NCBI RefSeq assembly: GCF_003387155.1
Contig: NZ_QUMT01000002.1
Coordinates: forward strand, 501,694-565,693
Source of the DNA: Roseateles depolymerans
Lineage (GTDB): Bacteria; Pseudomonadota; Gammaproteobacteria; Burkholderiales; Burkholderiaceae_C
Length of the DNA: 64,000 nt
Reading direction: 5' to 3'
A model generated the notes under the pieces. It saw nothing but the letters and a program-made list of their open reading frames with translations, did no database searches and was not told the origin of the DNA. This document shows, piece by piece, positions 8,071 to 21,146 of this stretch. The translations under genes and the position numbers were made by a program. The first letter of the stretch is position 1. Each line of letters starts with the position of its first letter.

Positions 8071-9231
8071 GTGCTGCCCGATCTGCTTTCCTCCCCCCCA
8101 GCGATCCTCGCCCTGGCAGACGGCACGGTCTTCAAGGGTTCCGCGCTCGGCGCTGCCGGCCGGACCGTCGGTGAAGTGGTGTTCAACACCTCGCTCACCG
8201 GCTACCAAGAAATTCTCACGGACCCCAGCTACTGCCGCCAGATCGTCACCCTGACGTATCCGCACATCGGCAACTACGGGATCAATGATGAGGACGTCGA
8301 GGCCACGAAGATCCATGCCGCAGGCCTGATCATCAAGGAAGCCCCGGTCCTTGATTCCAACTTCCGCAAGACGCGATCGCTGCGCCAGTACCTGCAGGAC
8401 GAAGGCACGGTCGCCATCGCAGACATCGACACCCGCCGCCTCACCCGCGTGCTGCGTGAAAAGGGCGCCCAGAACGGTTGCATCCTGGCCCTGCAGGCAG
8501 GCGAGCAGATCACCGATGCGCTGATCGCCGAAGCCATCGCGCTGGCCCAGGGCGCGCCCAGCATGGCCGGCCTGGACCTGGCCAAGGTCGTCAGCCGCAC
8601 CGAGCGCGAGACCTGGACCCAGACCGAGTGGACCCTGGGCAAGGGCTACGGCGACCAGACCGCGCCCCGTTTCCACGTGGTGGCCTACGACTTCGGCGTG
8701 AAGAGCAACATCCTGCGCATGCTGGCCTCGCGCGGCTGCCGCATCACCATCGTGCCGGCCCAGACGCCGGCCTCCGAGGTCTTCGACCTGGAACCCGATG
8801 GTGTCTTCCTCTCCAACGGCCCCGGCGATCCGGAACCCTGCGACTACGCCATCAAGGCCACGGCCCAGCTGATCGAAGCCGGCATTCCCACCTTCGGCAT
8901 CTGCCTGGGGCACCAGATCATGGCCCTGGCCTCCGGCGCCAAGACCTTCAAGATGAAGTTCGGCCACCACGGCGCGAACCATCCGGTCAAGGACCTGGAC
9001 AACGGCCGCGTCAGCATCACCAGCCAGAACCACGGCTTCGCAGTGGATCCCGAATCGCTGCCGGCCAACCTGCGCGCCACCCATGTGAGCCTGTTCGACG
9101 GCACGCTGCAAGGCCTGGCCCGCACCGACAAGCCGGCGTTCTGCTTCCAGGGTCACCCGGAAGCCAGCCCCGGCCCGCATGACATTTCCTATCTGTTCGA
9201 CCGCTTCATCGGTCTGATGTCCAAGGCCTGA
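8071..9231 (+). CDS. carA: Carbamoyl-phosphate synthase small subunit
   Basis: This glutaminase subunit releases ammonia from glutamine and passes it to CarB, for arginine and pyrimidine synthesis. The N-terminal domain begins [18 protein letters not shown]. The class I amidotransferase half carries [11 protein letters not shown] with the nucleophilic Cys, and [12 protein letters not shown] with the catalytic His and Glu. I choose the GTG at 8071, where GGAG sits 6 nt upstream and the protein (386 residues) begins like its relatives. An in-frame ATG at 8014 would add 19 atypical residues without a ribosome binding site. carB follows after 12 bp. Confidence 0.93.
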   Translation: MLPDLLSSPPAILALADGTVFKGSALGAAGRTVGEVVFNTSLTGYQEILTDPSYCRQIVTLTYPHIGNYGINDEDVEATKIHAAGLIIKEAPVLDSNFRKTRSLRQYLQDEGTVAIADIDTRRLTRVLREKGAQNGCILALQAGEQITDALIAEAIALAQGAPSMAGLDLAKVVSRTERETWTQTEWTLGKGYGDQTAPRFHVVAYDFGVKSNILRMLASRGCRITIVPAQTPASEVFDLEPDGVFLSNGPGDPEPCDYAIKATAQLIEAGIPTFGICLGHQIMALASGAKTFKMKFGHHGANHPVKDLDNGRVSITSQNHGFAVDPESLPANLRATHVSLFDGTLQGLARTDKPAFCFQGHPEASPGPHDISYLFDRFIGLMSKA

Positions 9232-9243
9232 TGGAGACCCGCA

Positions 9244-12510
<3,267 letters not shown>

Positions 12511-12526
12511 ACTGGTGATATCCATT

Positions 12527-12575
12527 CCGCCGCCGCTGCTCAGCGTCCCTGAGCGGCAGCGGCGGTTTGTTTTGT
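12527..12575 (+). terminator. Intrinsic terminator after carB
   Basis: A GC-rich stem (CCGCCGCCGCTGCTCAG paired with CTGAGCGGCAGCGGCGG, one small bulge) is followed by TTTGTTTTG. It separates carAB from greA. Confidence 0.8.
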
Positions 12576-12593
12576 AATTTCTAGGTTCTACAC

Positions 12594-13070
12594 ATGGCCA
12601 CGATCCCCCTGACCAAGCGCGGCGCTGAAAAGCTGAAGGAAGAACTGCATCGACTCAAGACGGTCGAGCGTCATGCCGTGATCAACGCCATCTCCGAGGC
12701 GCGCGCGCAAGGCGACCTGTCCGAGAACGCGGAATATGAAGCGGCCAAGGACAAGCAAGGCTTCATCGAAGGCCGCATCCTCGAGATCGAAGGCAAGCTG
12801 GCGGCCGCGCAGGTGATCGACCCGTCCGAGCTGGACGCGGGCGGCCGCGTGGTCTTTGGCACCACCGTGGATCTGGAAGAAGAGGAAAGCGGCGCCGCCG
12901 TCACCTACCAGATCGTGGGCGACGACGAAGCCGACCTGAAGCAGGGCCTGATCTCGATCAGCTCGCCCATTGCACGCGCCCTGATCGGCAAGGAAGCCGG
13001 TGATGTGGCCGAGGTGCAAGCCCCGGGCGGCATCAAGCGCTACGAGATCGTCGACGTCCGGTACCTGTGA
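12594..13070 (+). CDS. greA: Transcription elongation factor GreA
   Basis: GreA rescues backtracked RNA polymerase by stimulating transcript cleavage. The 158-residue protein begins [18 protein letters not shown]. It has the coiled-coil domain with [20 protein letters not shown] near residue 38, including the acidic tip residues, and ends in the globular FKBP-like domain. The length is standard. Its last codon overlaps the start of a small membrane-protein gene (TGATG), so the two are probably translated together. Confidence 0.96.
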   Translation: MATIPLTKRGAEKLKEELHRLKTVERHAVINAISEARAQGDLSENAEYEAAKDKQGFIEGRILEIEGKLAAAQVIDPSELDAGGRVVFGTTVDLEEEESGAAVTYQIVGDDEADLKQGLISISSPIARALIGKEAGDVAEVQAPGGIKRYEIVDVRYL

Positions 13071-13507
13071 TGCTGGCGCGGGCGAGGGCGCTGCTGGCGG
13101 CGCTGTGGGCCGGTGAGCTGCTCACCGTGGCCTGGCTCGCCGCGCCCAATGCCTTTGCCACGCTGGAGCGGACGCAGGCCGGCCTGTATGTGGGCCGCCT
13201 CTTCGAGATGGACGCCCGCATCGCGCTGGCGGCCGGCGTGCTGCTGGTGATGATGGAGCGGCGCCTGCATCGCGACGGGCAGAGCGCCGGCTCGGCCATG
13301 GGCTGGGCCCTGGTGCTGCCGCTGGTGGCGCTGTTTCTCACCGTGCTGGGCTATTACGGCCTGCAGCCGCTGATGGAGTCGGCCAAGCAAGGGCAGGGGT
13401 CCTGGACCTTCCTGCAACTGCATGCGGTGTCCATGGCGCTGTTTGGCCTGAGGATGGTGGCGGTGGTGGTGCTGGCCTGGCGGGTGATGCCGCGCAGCAA
13501 GCCCTGA
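13070..13507 (+). CDS. DUF4149 domain membrane protein
   Basis: This 145-residue protein has four predicted transmembrane helices: about residues 3-25, 45-60, 78-98 and 118-140. The order and the GELLTVAWLAAPNAF stretch fit the DUF4149 family, which has no established function. The start is the ATG at 13070 that overlaps the greA stop; a GTG at 13067 would add one residue. It is often the partner of greA in Burkholderiales. A bidirectional terminator lies directly on its stop codon. Confidence 0.8.
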   Translation: MLARARALLAALWAGELLTVAWLAAPNAFATLERTQAGLYVGRLFEMDARIALAAGVLLVMMERRLHRDGQSAGSAMGWALVLPLVALFLTVLGYYGLQPLMESAKQGQGSWTFLQLHAVSMALFGLRMVAVVVLAWRVMPRSKP

Positions 13508-13539
13508 AAAAAAAGGACGGTCAGTGACCGTCCTTTTTT
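13507..13539 (+). terminator. Bidirectional intrinsic terminator
   Basis: Eight A residues, an almost perfect palindrome GGACGGTCA-G-TGACCGTCC, then six T residues. It serves greA-DUF4149 (+) and yhbY (-), which converge here. Confidence 0.9.
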
Positions 13540-13557
13540 CTTGGTGGGCCCGATCGC

Positions 13558-14034
13558 TCAGGAAACGCTGGTCTTCTTGACGCTGGTCTGGCGCGGCTTC
13601 TTGGCGCGCTTGATTTCGCCGCCCTGGGTCACGCGCTGGTTGCCCAGCACTTGCACCTTCTTGATCTGCGGGCGGTTGTTGCCGCTCTTGGAGAACTTGA
13701 CGATCTTGACCGTCTTCGGGGCGGGACGGGCGTCCTCACGCACCGCCTTTTCCTTCTCCGGCATCGGGCGCCACAGCACCAGCAGCTTGCCGATGTGCTG
13801 GATGGGGGCCGCGTCGAGTTCTTCGGCCAGAGTGGCCAGGATGGATTCGCGACCGTCCCGGTCGTCGGACATCACACGCACCTTGATCAGGCCGTGGGCC
13901 TTCAGGGCGGCGTCCACTTCCTTGGTCACGGCCGGGGTCAGGCCGTCGGCGCCGATCATCACCACCGGATCCAGATGGTGGGCGTCGGCGCGTTTTTCCT
14001 TGCGCTGGGCAGGAGTCAGTTGAATAGCAGGCAT
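13558..14034 (-). CDS. yhbY: YhbY-type CRS1/CRM RNA-binding protein
   Basis: This is a small ribosome-assembly RNA-binding protein. The CRM domain starts [21 protein letters not shown] and includes [19 protein letters not shown], the family's GxxG-type loop. At 158 residues it is longer than E. coli YhbY (about 97). The extra C-terminal third is Lys/Arg-rich and probably disordered ([13 protein letters not shown]). The start at 14034 is the family start and lies 7 nt after a GATAAT box, so the mRNA may be leaderless. It is divergent from rlmE, also a ribosome-maturation gene. Confidence 0.9.
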   Translation of the reverse strand: MPAIQLTPAQRKEKRADAHHLDPVVMIGADGLTPAVTKEVDAALKAHGLIKVRVMSDDRDGRESILATLAEELDAAPIQHIGKLLVLWRPMPEKEKAVREDARPAPKTVKIVKFSKSGNNRPQIKKVQVLGNQRVTQGGEIKRAKKPRQTSVKKTSVS

Positions 14035-14041
14035 GATGCGC

Positions 14042-14047
14042 ATTATC
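14042..14047 (-). promoter_or_regulatory. Candidate -10 box of yhbY (leaderless start)
   Basis: GATAAT on the minus strand ends 7 nt before the yhbY ATG. No Shine-Dalgarno fits between. Confidence 0.5.
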
Positions 14048-14269
14048 CGTGAGTGGCGGCTTTTCCGTGCGGTGACAAGCCGCGGCAAGGACAGAGCGGG
14101 TCACTCAGGTCGTCGTGTCGTGACAACAGGGCAGGGCGCCGGCTCTGGCGCACCCGTCCCAAGCCTTGCCCAAGCTCGCCATTGGCGCCAGGGACATTCA
14201 GGCAAAATCGCTGTCCGTTGCTCCGGCGCCGACCTGCGCGCCTGCAATTCCCGCATTGACTCCCCCCTC

Positions 14270-14941
14270 ATGAAAATCGACACCAAAAGCAAGAAGGTCA
14301 ACAAGGCGTGGCTGAATCAGCACGTGAATGACCCCTACGTCCGGCTCGCCCAGAAAGAGGGGTTTCGGTCCCGCGCCGCCTACAAGCTCAAGGAAATCGA
14401 TGAGGAATTCCAGCTGATCCGTCCCGGTCAGGTGGTGGTGGACCTGGGGGCTTCGCCCGGCGCCTGGAGCCAATACCTGCGCCGCCGCTTCGCCCCGAAA
14501 GAGGCGGGCGTGGGCGGGGCGGCCGCGGGGCAGCTCAATGGCCGCATCATCGCCCTGGACCTGCTGGAGTTCGAGCCCATCGAGGGCGTCGAATTCATCC
14601 AGGGGGATTTCCGGGAAGACGAGGTGCTGGCCCAGCTGGAAGCCTCACTGGGCGGCGCGCCGGTGGACCTGGTGGTGTCGGACATGGCGCCCAACCTCTC
14701 CGGCATTGCCGCCACGGACGCGGCCCGCATTGCCCACCTGATCGAGCTGGCGCTGGATTTCTCCGCCCGCCACCTCAAGCCTGAAGGCGCCCTGGTGGCC
14801 AAGGTGTTTCACGGTGCGGGGTACGATGAGCTGGTCAAGGCCTTCAAGGACCAGTTTCGCAAGGTCAAAACCGCCAAACCCAAGGCCTCGAGAGATAAAT
14901 CGTCAGAAAACTTTCTGGTGGGCATTGGCCTGAAACGCTAG
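14270..14941 (+). CDS. rlmE: 23S rRNA (uridine-2552-2'-O)-methyltransferase
   Basis: RlmE (RrmJ/FtsJ) methylates the ribose of U2552 late in 50S assembly, using SAM. The 223-residue protein has [13 protein letters not shown], the SAM motif [15 protein letters not shown], and the catalytic K-D-K-E set around [13 protein letters not shown] and LVAKVFHG. A roughly 15-residue Gly/Ala insertion (about residues 75-90) interrupts the fold after the first SAM motif. The start ATG at 14270 follows no obvious ribosome binding site but gives the family N-terminus. ftsH lies downstream, as in E. coli, here with its own promoter between. Confidence 0.94.
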   Translation: MKIDTKSKKVNKAWLNQHVNDPYVRLAQKEGFRSRAAYKLKEIDEEFQLIRPGQVVVDLGASPGAWSQYLRRRFAPKEAGVGGAAAGQLNGRIIALDLLEFEPIEGVEFIQGDFREDEVLAQLEASLGGAPVDLVVSDMAPNLSGIAATDAARIAHLIELALDFSARHLKPEGALVAKVFHGAGYDELVKAFKDQFRKVKTAKPKASRDKSSENFLVGIGLKR

Positions 14942-15111
14942 GCTTCGCCCGGCAGTGCGGCACATTCAGGGACAAAGCCCACAAAAAACTGGCGAAATCG
15001 GCCCCAAACCCTGATGAGATCGACGCAAAGGCCTCGAATCAGTGCCACCGGGGGCCGGTGAACATGGCAATATCTATCAGCGGACATGGAATTGCCAATC
15101 AGGGGTGGGGA

Positions 15112-15139
15112 CTTGACTGTCCTAGAATCAACCCCATGT
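15112..15139 (+). promoter_or_regulatory. Sigma-32-type heat-shock promoter of ftsH
   Basis: CTTGACT (15112-15118) and CCCCATGT (15132-15139) match the sigma-32 consensus CTTGAAA and CCCCATNT. Fourteen bp separate CTTGAC from CCCCAT. The predicted start would lie about 60 nt before the ftsH GTG. ftsH is heat-induced in E. coli, so the assignment is sensible. A TAGAAT within the spacer could be an alternative sigma-70 -10. Confidence 0.65.
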
Positions 15140-15206
15140 ACCGTCCAAGTCCTGCGCCTCGGAAGTTCGTCGTGGCTGCAGGGGACGGAAAGATGAAGGA
15201 GTCGCG

Positions 15207-17111
15207 GTGAACAATCAGTGGTTCTCGAAAGTGGCTGTATGGATGGTGATCGCCCTTGTGCTGTTCACCGTCTTCAAGCAGTTTGATCGCAGCGCAACGC
15301 AGGGGAATCAGGTCGCTTACTCCGACTTCCTCGACGATGTGCGTGCCAAGCGCATCAAGCAGGTCACCCTGCAGGAAGGGTCCAGCGGCACGGAAATCGT
15401 GGCGGTCAACTCGGAAGGCGCCAAGGTGCGCACCACGGCCACCTACCTGGACCGTGGTCTGATCGGTGACCTGATCAACAACGGCGTCAAGTTCGACGTC
15501 AAGCCGCGCGAAGAGCCGTCGGTCCTGATGGGCATCCTGCTCAGCTGGGGCCCGATGCTGCTGCTCATCGCCGTCTGGGTGTACTTCATGCGCCAGATGC
15601 AGGGCGGCGGCAAGGGCGGCGCCTTCAGCTTCGGCAAGTCCAAGGCGCGCATGCTGGACGAAGCCAACAACTCAACCACCTTTGCGGACGTCGCCGGTTG
15701 CGACGAAGCCAAGGAAGAGGTCAAGGAGCTGGTGGACTTCCTGAAGGACCCGCAGAAGTTCCAGAAGCTGGGCGGTCGCATTCCCCGCGGCGTGCTGCTG
15801 GTCGGCCCTCCCGGGACCGGCAAGACGCTGCTGGCCAAGGCCATCGCTGGCGAAGCCAAGGTGCCGTTCTTCACGATTTCCGGTTCTGACTTCGTGGAAA
15901 TGTTCGTCGGCGTGGGCGCAGCCCGGGTCCGCGATATGTTCGAGCAGGCCAAGAAGAGCGCCCCCTGCATCATCTTCGTGGACGAAATCGACGCGGTCGG
16001 TCGTCACCGCGGCGCAGGCCTGGGCGGCGGCAACGACGAGCGCGAGCAGACCCTCAACCAGATGCTGGTGGAGATGGACGGCTTCGACACCAACCTCGGT
16101 GTGATCGTCATGGCCGCCACCAACCGTCCGGACATCCTGGACCCGGCCCTGCTGCGTCCCGGCCGTTTCGACCGCCAGGTCTACGTCACGCTGCCGGATG
16201 TGCGCGGCCGTGAGCAGATCCTGAATGTGCACATGCGCAAGGTGCCGGTGGGGCAGGACGTCCGTGCCGACATCCTGGCCCGTGGCACGCCCGGTTTCTC
16301 TGGTGCCGATCTGGCCAACCTGGTCAACGAAGCCGCCCTGTTTGCCGCCCGCCGCAATGGCCGCGTGGTGGACATGCAGGACTTCGAAAAGGCCAAGGAC
16401 AAGATCATGATGGGCCCCGAGCGCAAGTCCATGGTCATGCCCGAGGAAGAGCGCAAGAACACCGCCTATCACGAAGCCGGCCATGCGCTGGTGGCGCGTC
16501 TGCTGCCCAAGACCGACCCGGTCCACAAGGTCACCGTCATCCCGCGTGGTCGTGCCCTGGGCGTGACGATGCAGCTGCCGGAAGGCGACCGCTACAGCAT
16601 GGACAAGGAGCGCATGCTCTCGACCATCTCGGTGCTGTTCGGCGGCCGTATCGCGGAAGAGGTGTTCATGAACCAGATGACCACCGGCGCCAGCAACGAC
16701 TTCGAGCGCGCCACCGCCATCGCCCGTGACATGGTCACCCGCTACGGCATGACCGACGAGCTGGGCCCGATGGTCTATGCCGACAATGAAGGTGAAGTCT
16801 TCCTGGGCCGCTCGGTCACGAAGACGACCAACATGTCGGAAGAGACCATGCGCAAGGTCGACAACGAGATCCGCAAGATCATCGACGACCAGTACAGCAC
16901 GGCTCGCCGCCTGATCGAGGAGAACAAGGACAAGATGCACGCCATGGCGACGGCGCTGCTCGAATGGGAAACCATCGACGCCGAGCAGATCGACGACATC
17001 ATGGAAGGCCGTCCTCCCCGTCCTCCGAAGGACTGGACCCCGCCCACCAACAAGCCCGACAACGGCGGCACGCCCGCGGTGACCACGGGCGGTGCGCACG
17101 CAGCGGCTTGA
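15207..17111 (+). CDS. ftsH: ATP-dependent zinc metalloprotease FtsH
   Basis: This membrane-anchored AAA+ protease degrades membrane proteins and regulators. Two transmembrane helices (about residues 8-25 and 106-127) flank a periplasmic domain. The AAA module has Walker A GPPGTGKT, Walker [13 protein letters not shown] and the second region of homology ([21 protein letters not shown]). The peptidase zinc site is HEAGH. The 634-residue length is normal. Translation starts at GTG 15207 with AAGGAG 6 nt upstream. The C-terminal tail is Pro/Gly/Ala-rich and disordered. A terminator follows. Confidence 0.97.
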   Translation: MNNQWFSKVAVWMVIALVLFTVFKQFDRSATQGNQVAYSDFLDDVRAKRIKQVTLQEGSSGTEIVAVNSEGAKVRTTATYLDRGLIGDLINNGVKFDVKPREEPSVLMGILLSWGPMLLLIAVWVYFMRQMQGGGKGGAFSFGKSKARMLDEANNSTTFADVAGCDEAKEEVKELVDFLKDPQKFQKLGGRIPRGVLLVGPPGTGKTLLAKAIAGEAKVPFFTISGSDFVEMFVGVGAARVRDMFEQAKKSAPCIIFVDEIDAVGRHRGAGLGGGNDEREQTLNQMLVEMDGFDTNLGVIVMAATNRPDILDPALLRPGRFDRQVYVTLPDVRGREQILNVHMRKVPVGQDVRADILARGTPGFSGADLANLVNEAALFAARRNGRVVDMQDFEKAKDKIMMGPERKSMVMPEEERKNTAYHEAGHALVARLLPKTDPVHKVTVIPRGRALGVTMQLPEGDRYSMDKERMLSTISVLFGGRIAEEVFMNQMTTGASNDFERATAIARDMVTRYGMTDELGPMVYADNEGEVFLGRSVTKTTNMSEETMRKVDNEIRKIIDDQYSTARRLIEENKDKMHAMATALLEWETIDAEQIDDIMEGRPPRPPKDWTPPTNKPDNGGTPAVTTGGAHAAA

Positions 17112-17152
17112 CCCTGACCCGAGATCACGCATCCCGGATGCGTTAATCTCTC

Positions 17153-17186
17153 AAGGCCGGTTCTGATGAACCGGCCTTTTTCTTTT
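17153..17186 (+). terminator. Intrinsic terminator after ftsH
   Basis: AAGGCCGGTT, loop CTGATG, AACCGGCCTT, then TTTCTTTT. Confidence 0.85.
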
Positions 17187-17246
17187 GGCGACTGTGGGGT
17201 GGAAGGCCGCCCGGCACCGTCGGCCTGTCTCGAATGGTCCCGTCCT

Positions 17247-18095
17247 ATGAGTGCTCGTCAGATCTGGAAAACCACCCGCTTCGACCTGGATCTGTCGGAG
17301 CGTCCGCTGGTCATGGGCATCGTCAACGTCACGCCCGATTCGTTCTCGGACGGCGGGCTGCATGACGACCCCGCCCGGGCCATCGATTTCTGCGAGCGGC
17401 TGCTGGGAGAAGACGTCGACATCCTGGACCTGGGTGCCGAGTCCACCCGTCCCGGCGCGCCCAAGGTCAGCGCCGACGAGGAATGGCATCGGCTGGAGCC
17501 GGTGCTGCGGGCCGCGCTGAGCCTGGGGGTTCCGGTCTCGGTGGACACCAGCAAGACCGAGGTCATGCGGCGGGCGCTGGATCTGGGCGTGGACATCATC
17601 AATGACGTGATGGCCCTGCGGGACGAGGGCGCGGAGGCGCTGCTGGCCGGTCATGGCTCCGCCGGCATCTGCCTGATGCACATGCGCGGCGACCCCACCA
17701 CCATGCAGCAGCAGGCGCTCTACACCGACGTCGTGGCCGAAGTGCGCGATTTCCTCCAGCAGCGGCTGGACAGCCTCGCCGCGCACGGCGTGGCCTTCGA
17801 TCGCATCACGCTCGATCCCGGCTATGGGTTTGCGAAGACGGCAGAGCAGAACATCGCGCTGCAGCAGCGCCAGGCGGAACTGCTGTCGCTGGGGCGTCCG
17901 CTGCTGGTGGGATGGTCCCGCAAGAGCACGCTGGGCGCGATTACCGGCCGCGCGGTGGACGAGCGCCTGAGCGCCAGCGTGGCGGCGGCACTGGCCACGG
18001 TGGCACAGGGCGCACGGGTGGTGCGCGTGCACGATGTCGCTGCGACGGTGGACGCGCTGAAGGTCTGGCAGGCCTTCGTCAGACCAACGGCCTGA
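17247..18095 (+). CDS. folP: Dihydropteroate synthase
   Basis: FolP condenses p-aminobenzoate with dihydropterin pyrophosphate in folate synthesis and is the sulfonamide target. The TIM-barrel motifs are clear: [37 protein letters not shown] and [12 protein letters not shown] use the ATG at 17247 (282 residues). An upstream in-frame ATG at 17166 lies inside the ftsH terminator stem and would add atypical sequence. glmM follows after 62 bp, the classic ftsH-folP-glmM order. Confidence 0.95.
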   Translation: MSARQIWKTTRFDLDLSERPLVMGIVNVTPDSFSDGGLHDDPARAIDFCERLLGEDVDILDLGAESTRPGAPKVSADEEWHRLEPVLRAALSLGVPVSVDTSKTEVMRRALDLGVDIINDVMALRDEGAEALLAGHGSAGICLMHMRGDPTTMQQQALYTDVVAEVRDFLQQRLDSLAAHGVAFDRITLDPGYGFAKTAEQNIALQQRQAELLSLGRPLLVGWSRKSTLGAITGRAVDERLSASVAAALATVAQGARVVRVHDVAATVDALKVWQAFVRPTA

Positions 18096-18157
18096 AAACC
18101 GCCGTCCGCATCGGCGACAATGACGGTTCACGATCGAACAGTCAGAGGTTGCTCCCT

Positions 18158-19492
18158 ATGAGCCGGAAGTATTTCGGTACCGATGGAATCCGCGGTACGG
18201 TGGGCCAGACCCCCATCACCCCCGATTTCATGCTGCAGCTGGGCCATGCGGTCGGGCGTGTGCTCAAGCGGAGCTATGCCAAGCCCAGCGTGCTGATCGG
18301 CAAGGACACCCGCATCTCCGGCTACATGCTCGAGTCGGCCCTGGAGGCCGGTTTTGCATCGGCCGGCGTGAACGTGCTGCTGACCGGGCCGCTGCCCACG
18401 CCGGGCGTGGCCTATCTCACCCGCGCGCTGCGCCAGCATCTGGGCGTGGTGATTTCCGCGTCCCACAATCCTTTTGCGGACAACGGCATCAAGTTCTTCT
18501 CCGCCAAGGGCGAGAAGCTGCCGGACGCCTGGGAGCTGGATGTGGAGGCGGTGCTGGAAGAGTCCCCCGTCTGGGTCGATTCCGCCAGCCTGGGCCGGGC
18601 GCGTCGCCTGGATGACGCCCAGGGCCGGTACATCGAATTCTGCAAGGCCAGTTTCAGCACTGACCTGAGCCTGCGCGGCATGAAGCTGGTGGTGGACGCG
18701 GCCAATGGCGCGGCCTATCAGGTGGCGCCGTCGGTCTTCCATGAGCTGGGCGCCGAAGTCATCTCCATCGGCACCAAGCCGGACGGCTTCAACATCAACG
18801 ACAAGGTCGGCGCCACCGCACCGCAAGCCCTGGTGGCGGCGGTGAAGGAGCACGGCGCCGATTACGGCGTCGCGCTGGACGGTGATGCCGACCGACTGCA
18901 GATGGTGGACGCCCAGGGGCGGCTGTTCAACGGGGACGAGCTGCTGTTTGTCATGGTGGCCGACCGCCTCGCCCGCGGCGAGCGCGTGCCCGGTGCGGTC
19001 GGAACGCTGATGACCAACATGGCGGTGGAACTGGCGCTGCGCCAGCGTGATGTGGAATTCGTCCGCGCCAAGGTCGGCGACCGTTATGTGCTGGAAGAGC
19101 TGGCGAATCGCGGCTGGCAACTGGGCGGGGAGGGCTCCGGCCACCTGCTGGCCCTGGACAAGCACACCACCGGCGACGGCATCGTCAGCAGCCTGCTGGT
19201 GCTGGAAGCCATTGCCCGCAGCGGTCGCCCGCTGGCCGACCTGCTGGAAGGCGTGACGCTGTTCCCGCAGACGCTGATCAACGTCCGCCTGCAGGCCGAC
19301 CAGCAGGACTGGAAGGCGAATCCGGCGCTGGCCCGGACCGAAGCGGAAGTCACCGCCGAGCTGGGCGACCGGGGACGGGTGCTGATCCGCAAGTCCGGCA
19401 CCGAGCCGCTGCTGCGCGTGATGGTGGAAGCCAGCGACGCCGATCTGGCCCGCCGCTGCGCGGAGCGCTTGGTCGAAGCCGTCAAGGGCTGA
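18158..19492 (+). CDS. glmM: Phosphoglucosamine mutase
   Basis: GlmM converts glucosamine-6-phosphate to glucosamine-1-phosphate for UDP-GlcNAc, and so feeds peptidoglycan and LPS. The 444-residue protein starts [13 protein letters not shown]. The phosphorylated active-site serine is in [12 protein letters not shown] (Ser102). The metal site is DGDADR at about 240, the sugar loop EGSGHL, and the phosphate loop [16 protein letters not shown] stands about 10 nt before the ATG. A 7-bp GGTCCCG/CGGGACC hairpin (19514-19536), without a T-run, lies just after the stop. Confidence 0.96.
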   Translation: MSRKYFGTDGIRGTVGQTPITPDFMLQLGHAVGRVLKRSYAKPSVLIGKDTRISGYMLESALEAGFASAGVNVLLTGPLPTPGVAYLTRALRQHLGVVISASHNPFADNGIKFFSAKGEKLPDAWELDVEAVLEESPVWVDSASLGRARRLDDAQGRYIEFCKASFSTDLSLRGMKLVVDAANGAAYQVAPSVFHELGAEVISIGTKPDGFNINDKVGATAPQALVAAVKEHGADYGVALDGDADRLQMVDAQGRLFNGDELLFVMVADRLARGERVPGAVGTLMTNMAVELALRQRDVEFVRAKVGDRYVLEELANRGWQLGGEGSGHLLALDKHTTGDGIVSSLLVLEAIARSGRPLADLLEGVTLFPQTLINVRLQADQQDWKANPALARTEAEVTAELGDRGRVLIRKSGTEPLLRVMVEASDADLARRCAERLVEAVKG

Positions 19493-19551
19493 GCGAAAAA
19501 GCCGCAAGGCCTGGGTCCCGCACATCCGCCGGGACCTTGAACAGCTCCATC

Positions 19552-19736
19552 AAAAAAAAGCGCCGGGCATGACCCGGCGCAATCGCATTGATGTTCTGGT
19601 GTTCGAGTTGTTGTTGGTGCCGGTCCTGGCGCGGGCAGCATTTGCGTGCTGCCCGTCCGAGCGGTGAAGCCTTTCTGCCTCATCCACGCGTGATTTCCGC
19701 GCTATCTCCCTTCGTCCGTCTGAACGATTCCCGCTG
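19552..19736 (-). ncRNA. Candidate PhoB-controlled small RNA divergent from pstS
   Basis: The minus strand shows, in order, a Pho box (19759-19787), a TAAGCT -10 exactly 10 bp after it, a predicted start near 19736, a strong hairpin with 9-bp arms and a 6-nt loop (19632-19655), an A/C-rich stretch with a CAACAACAAC run, and an intrinsic terminator (GCGCCGGG, 5-nt loop, CCCGGCGC, eight T; 19552-19580). The T-run exists only in the minus direction, and no minus-strand protein gene is available to use it. Open frames through the region lack a convincing start and run into the terminator. The length would be about 185 nt. No known sRNA family is recognised; existence and function are inferred. 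Confidence 0.6.
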
Positions 19737-19742
19737 ACCGAT

Positions 19743-19787
19743 AGCTTAAAAAGCCAAGATGACAGCCGGGTGAATCGAATATGACAG
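19743..19787 (-). promoter_or_regulatory. Pho box and -10 of the candidate small RNA
   Basis: Two exact GGCTGTCAT copies on the minus strand are 22 bp apart (two PhoB half-site periods), with the weaker GATTCAC one period in. TAAGCT (19743-19748) lies 10 bp past the last CTGTCAT, the spacing that replaces a -35 in E. coli pstS. Confidence 0.65.
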
Positions 19788-20006
19788 CCAGCGATGAGGG
19801 TGCAGCGCCGCCAGACAAAGGCGGCCGTGCAACCTCCCGGCTGTGTGCCCCGCGCGGCGCCTGGCTCTTTCGGGCGGGTCCGCCGCCGGCCATCCGCGCC
19901 GCCGGCCCGTTGCCGCGGGCTGCCGGTTTGTGAGAAAGTGCGCGAAGGCCGCACGCCACCCGCCCGTCTGGGCGTATTTCGCCACACTGTGCGGCTTCCC
20001 TCGGAA

Positions 20007-20049
20007 CTGTCATAGTCGTCACTGTTGTGTCACATTCGGTTCATACCAT
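20007..20049 (+). promoter_or_regulatory. Pho box and -10 of pstS
   Basis: TGTCA-like cores stand at 20008 (TGTCA), 20017 (CGTCA), 20028 (TGTCA) and 20039 (GTTCA); the last three are spaced exactly 11 bp. TACCAT at 20044-20049 lies 10 bp after TGTCAC and can serve as -10. PhoB control of the pst operon is well known in proteobacteria. Confidence 0.75.
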
Positions 20050-20086
20050 CCGTTCCGTTCGCCAACAAACCTAGCGATAGGACTGA

Positions 20087-21127
20087 ATGACCATGAATCA
20101 ACTCCGTGCTGGCCTGCTGTTCGCCGCTTGCGCTACCGTGTTCTCGGTGGCCCAGGCCCAGGAAGTGACCGGTGCAGGTGCCTCCTTCCCGGCGCCCGTG
20201 TACACCAAGTGGGCTGACGCCTACAACAAGGCCACTGGCGTTCGCATCAACTACCAATCGGTGGGTTCCGGTGCCGGCATCAAGCAGATCCAGGCCAAGA
20301 CGGTGGACTTCGGCGCGTCCGACGCTCCGCTGAAGGACGACCAACTGGCCAAGGACGGCCTGATCCAGTTCCCGACCGTCATCGGCGGCGTGGTGCCGGT
20401 GGTGAACATCCCCGGCGTGAAGCCCGGCCAGATCAAGCTGAACGGCCAGGTGCTGGGCGACATCTACCTGGGCAAGATCACCAAGTGGAATGACGCGGCC
20501 ATCACCGCGCTGAACGCTGGCGTGTCCCTGCCGGACGCTCCCATCGCCGTGGTTCGCCGCGCCGACGGTTCGGGCACCAGCTTCCTGTTCACCAACTACC
20601 TGTCGAAGGTGAACGCCGAGTGGAAGTCCAAGGTGGGCGAGGGCACGTCGGTGAACTGGCCGGCCGGTGTGGGCGGCAAGGGCAACGAAGGGGTCGCCTC
20701 TTACGTGAGCCGTCTGCAGAACTCGATCGGCTACGTCGAATACGCCTACGTCAAGCAAAACAAGATGACCTACGTTCTGCTCAAGAACGCTGACGGTCAG
20801 ATCGTCAGCCCGAGCGACGACGCCTTTAAGGCCGCTGCGGCCGGCGCCAAGTGGAACGAATCGTTCTACCAAGTGCTGACCGAACAGCCGGGCAAGGAAA
20901 GCTGGCCCATCACCGGCGCCACCTTCATCCTGATGCACAAGCAGCAGGACAAGGCCGACACCGCCAAGGCCGCGCTGAAGTTCTTCGACTGGGCCTACAC
21001 CCAAGGCGACAAGATGGCTGATGACCTGGACTACGTGGCCCTGCCGGCCAGCGTGAAGGACCTGATCCGCAAGCAGTGGGCGGACAACCTGAAGGACGGT
21101 TCCGGCAAGGCGATCAGCCTGAAGTAA
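20087..21127 (+). CDS. pstS: Phosphate ABC transporter, periplasmic phosphate-binding protein
   Basis: PstS captures inorganic phosphate in the periplasm. A signal peptide ends at about residue 25 (AQA before [11 protein letters not shown]). The phosphate-binding signatures [29 protein letters not shown] and [15 protein letters not shown] are intact. The 346-residue length is normal. AGGA precedes the ATG at 20087; a second ATG two codons on is equally possible. It leads the pstSCAB-phoU-phoBR cluster behind a Pho box. A hairpin with a short T-run follows, which would favour extra pstS transcript over the distal genes. Confidence 0.96.
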   Translation: MTMNQLRAGLLFAACATVFSVAQAQEVTGAGASFPAPVYTKWADAYNKATGVRINYQSVGSGAGIKQIQAKTVDFGASDAPLKDDQLAKDGLIQFPTVIGGVVPVVNIPGVKPGQIKLNGQVLGDIYLGKITKWNDAAITALNAGVSLPDAPIAVVRRADGSGTSFLFTNYLSKVNAEWKSKVGEGTSVNWPAGVGGKGNEGVASYVSRLQNSIGYVEYAYVKQNKMTYVLLKNADGQIVSPSDDAFKAAAAGAKWNESFYQVLTEQPGKESWPITGATFILMHKQQDKADTAKAALKFFDWAYTQGDKMADDLDYVALPASVKDLIRKQWADNLKDGSGKAISLK

Positions 21128-21146
21128 TCCGGCACCCCTGAGTGCA

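Noticed and set aside
17166-17246. Upstream in-frame start for folP
   Set aside because: It lies inside the ftsH terminator stem and adds residues not found in FolP proteins.
19550-19987. Minus-strand open frame across the candidate small RNA
   Set aside because: Its start lies upstream of the Pho box, it is Arg/Ser-rich without a domain, and its stop is in the terminator T-run, so it is better explained by chance.
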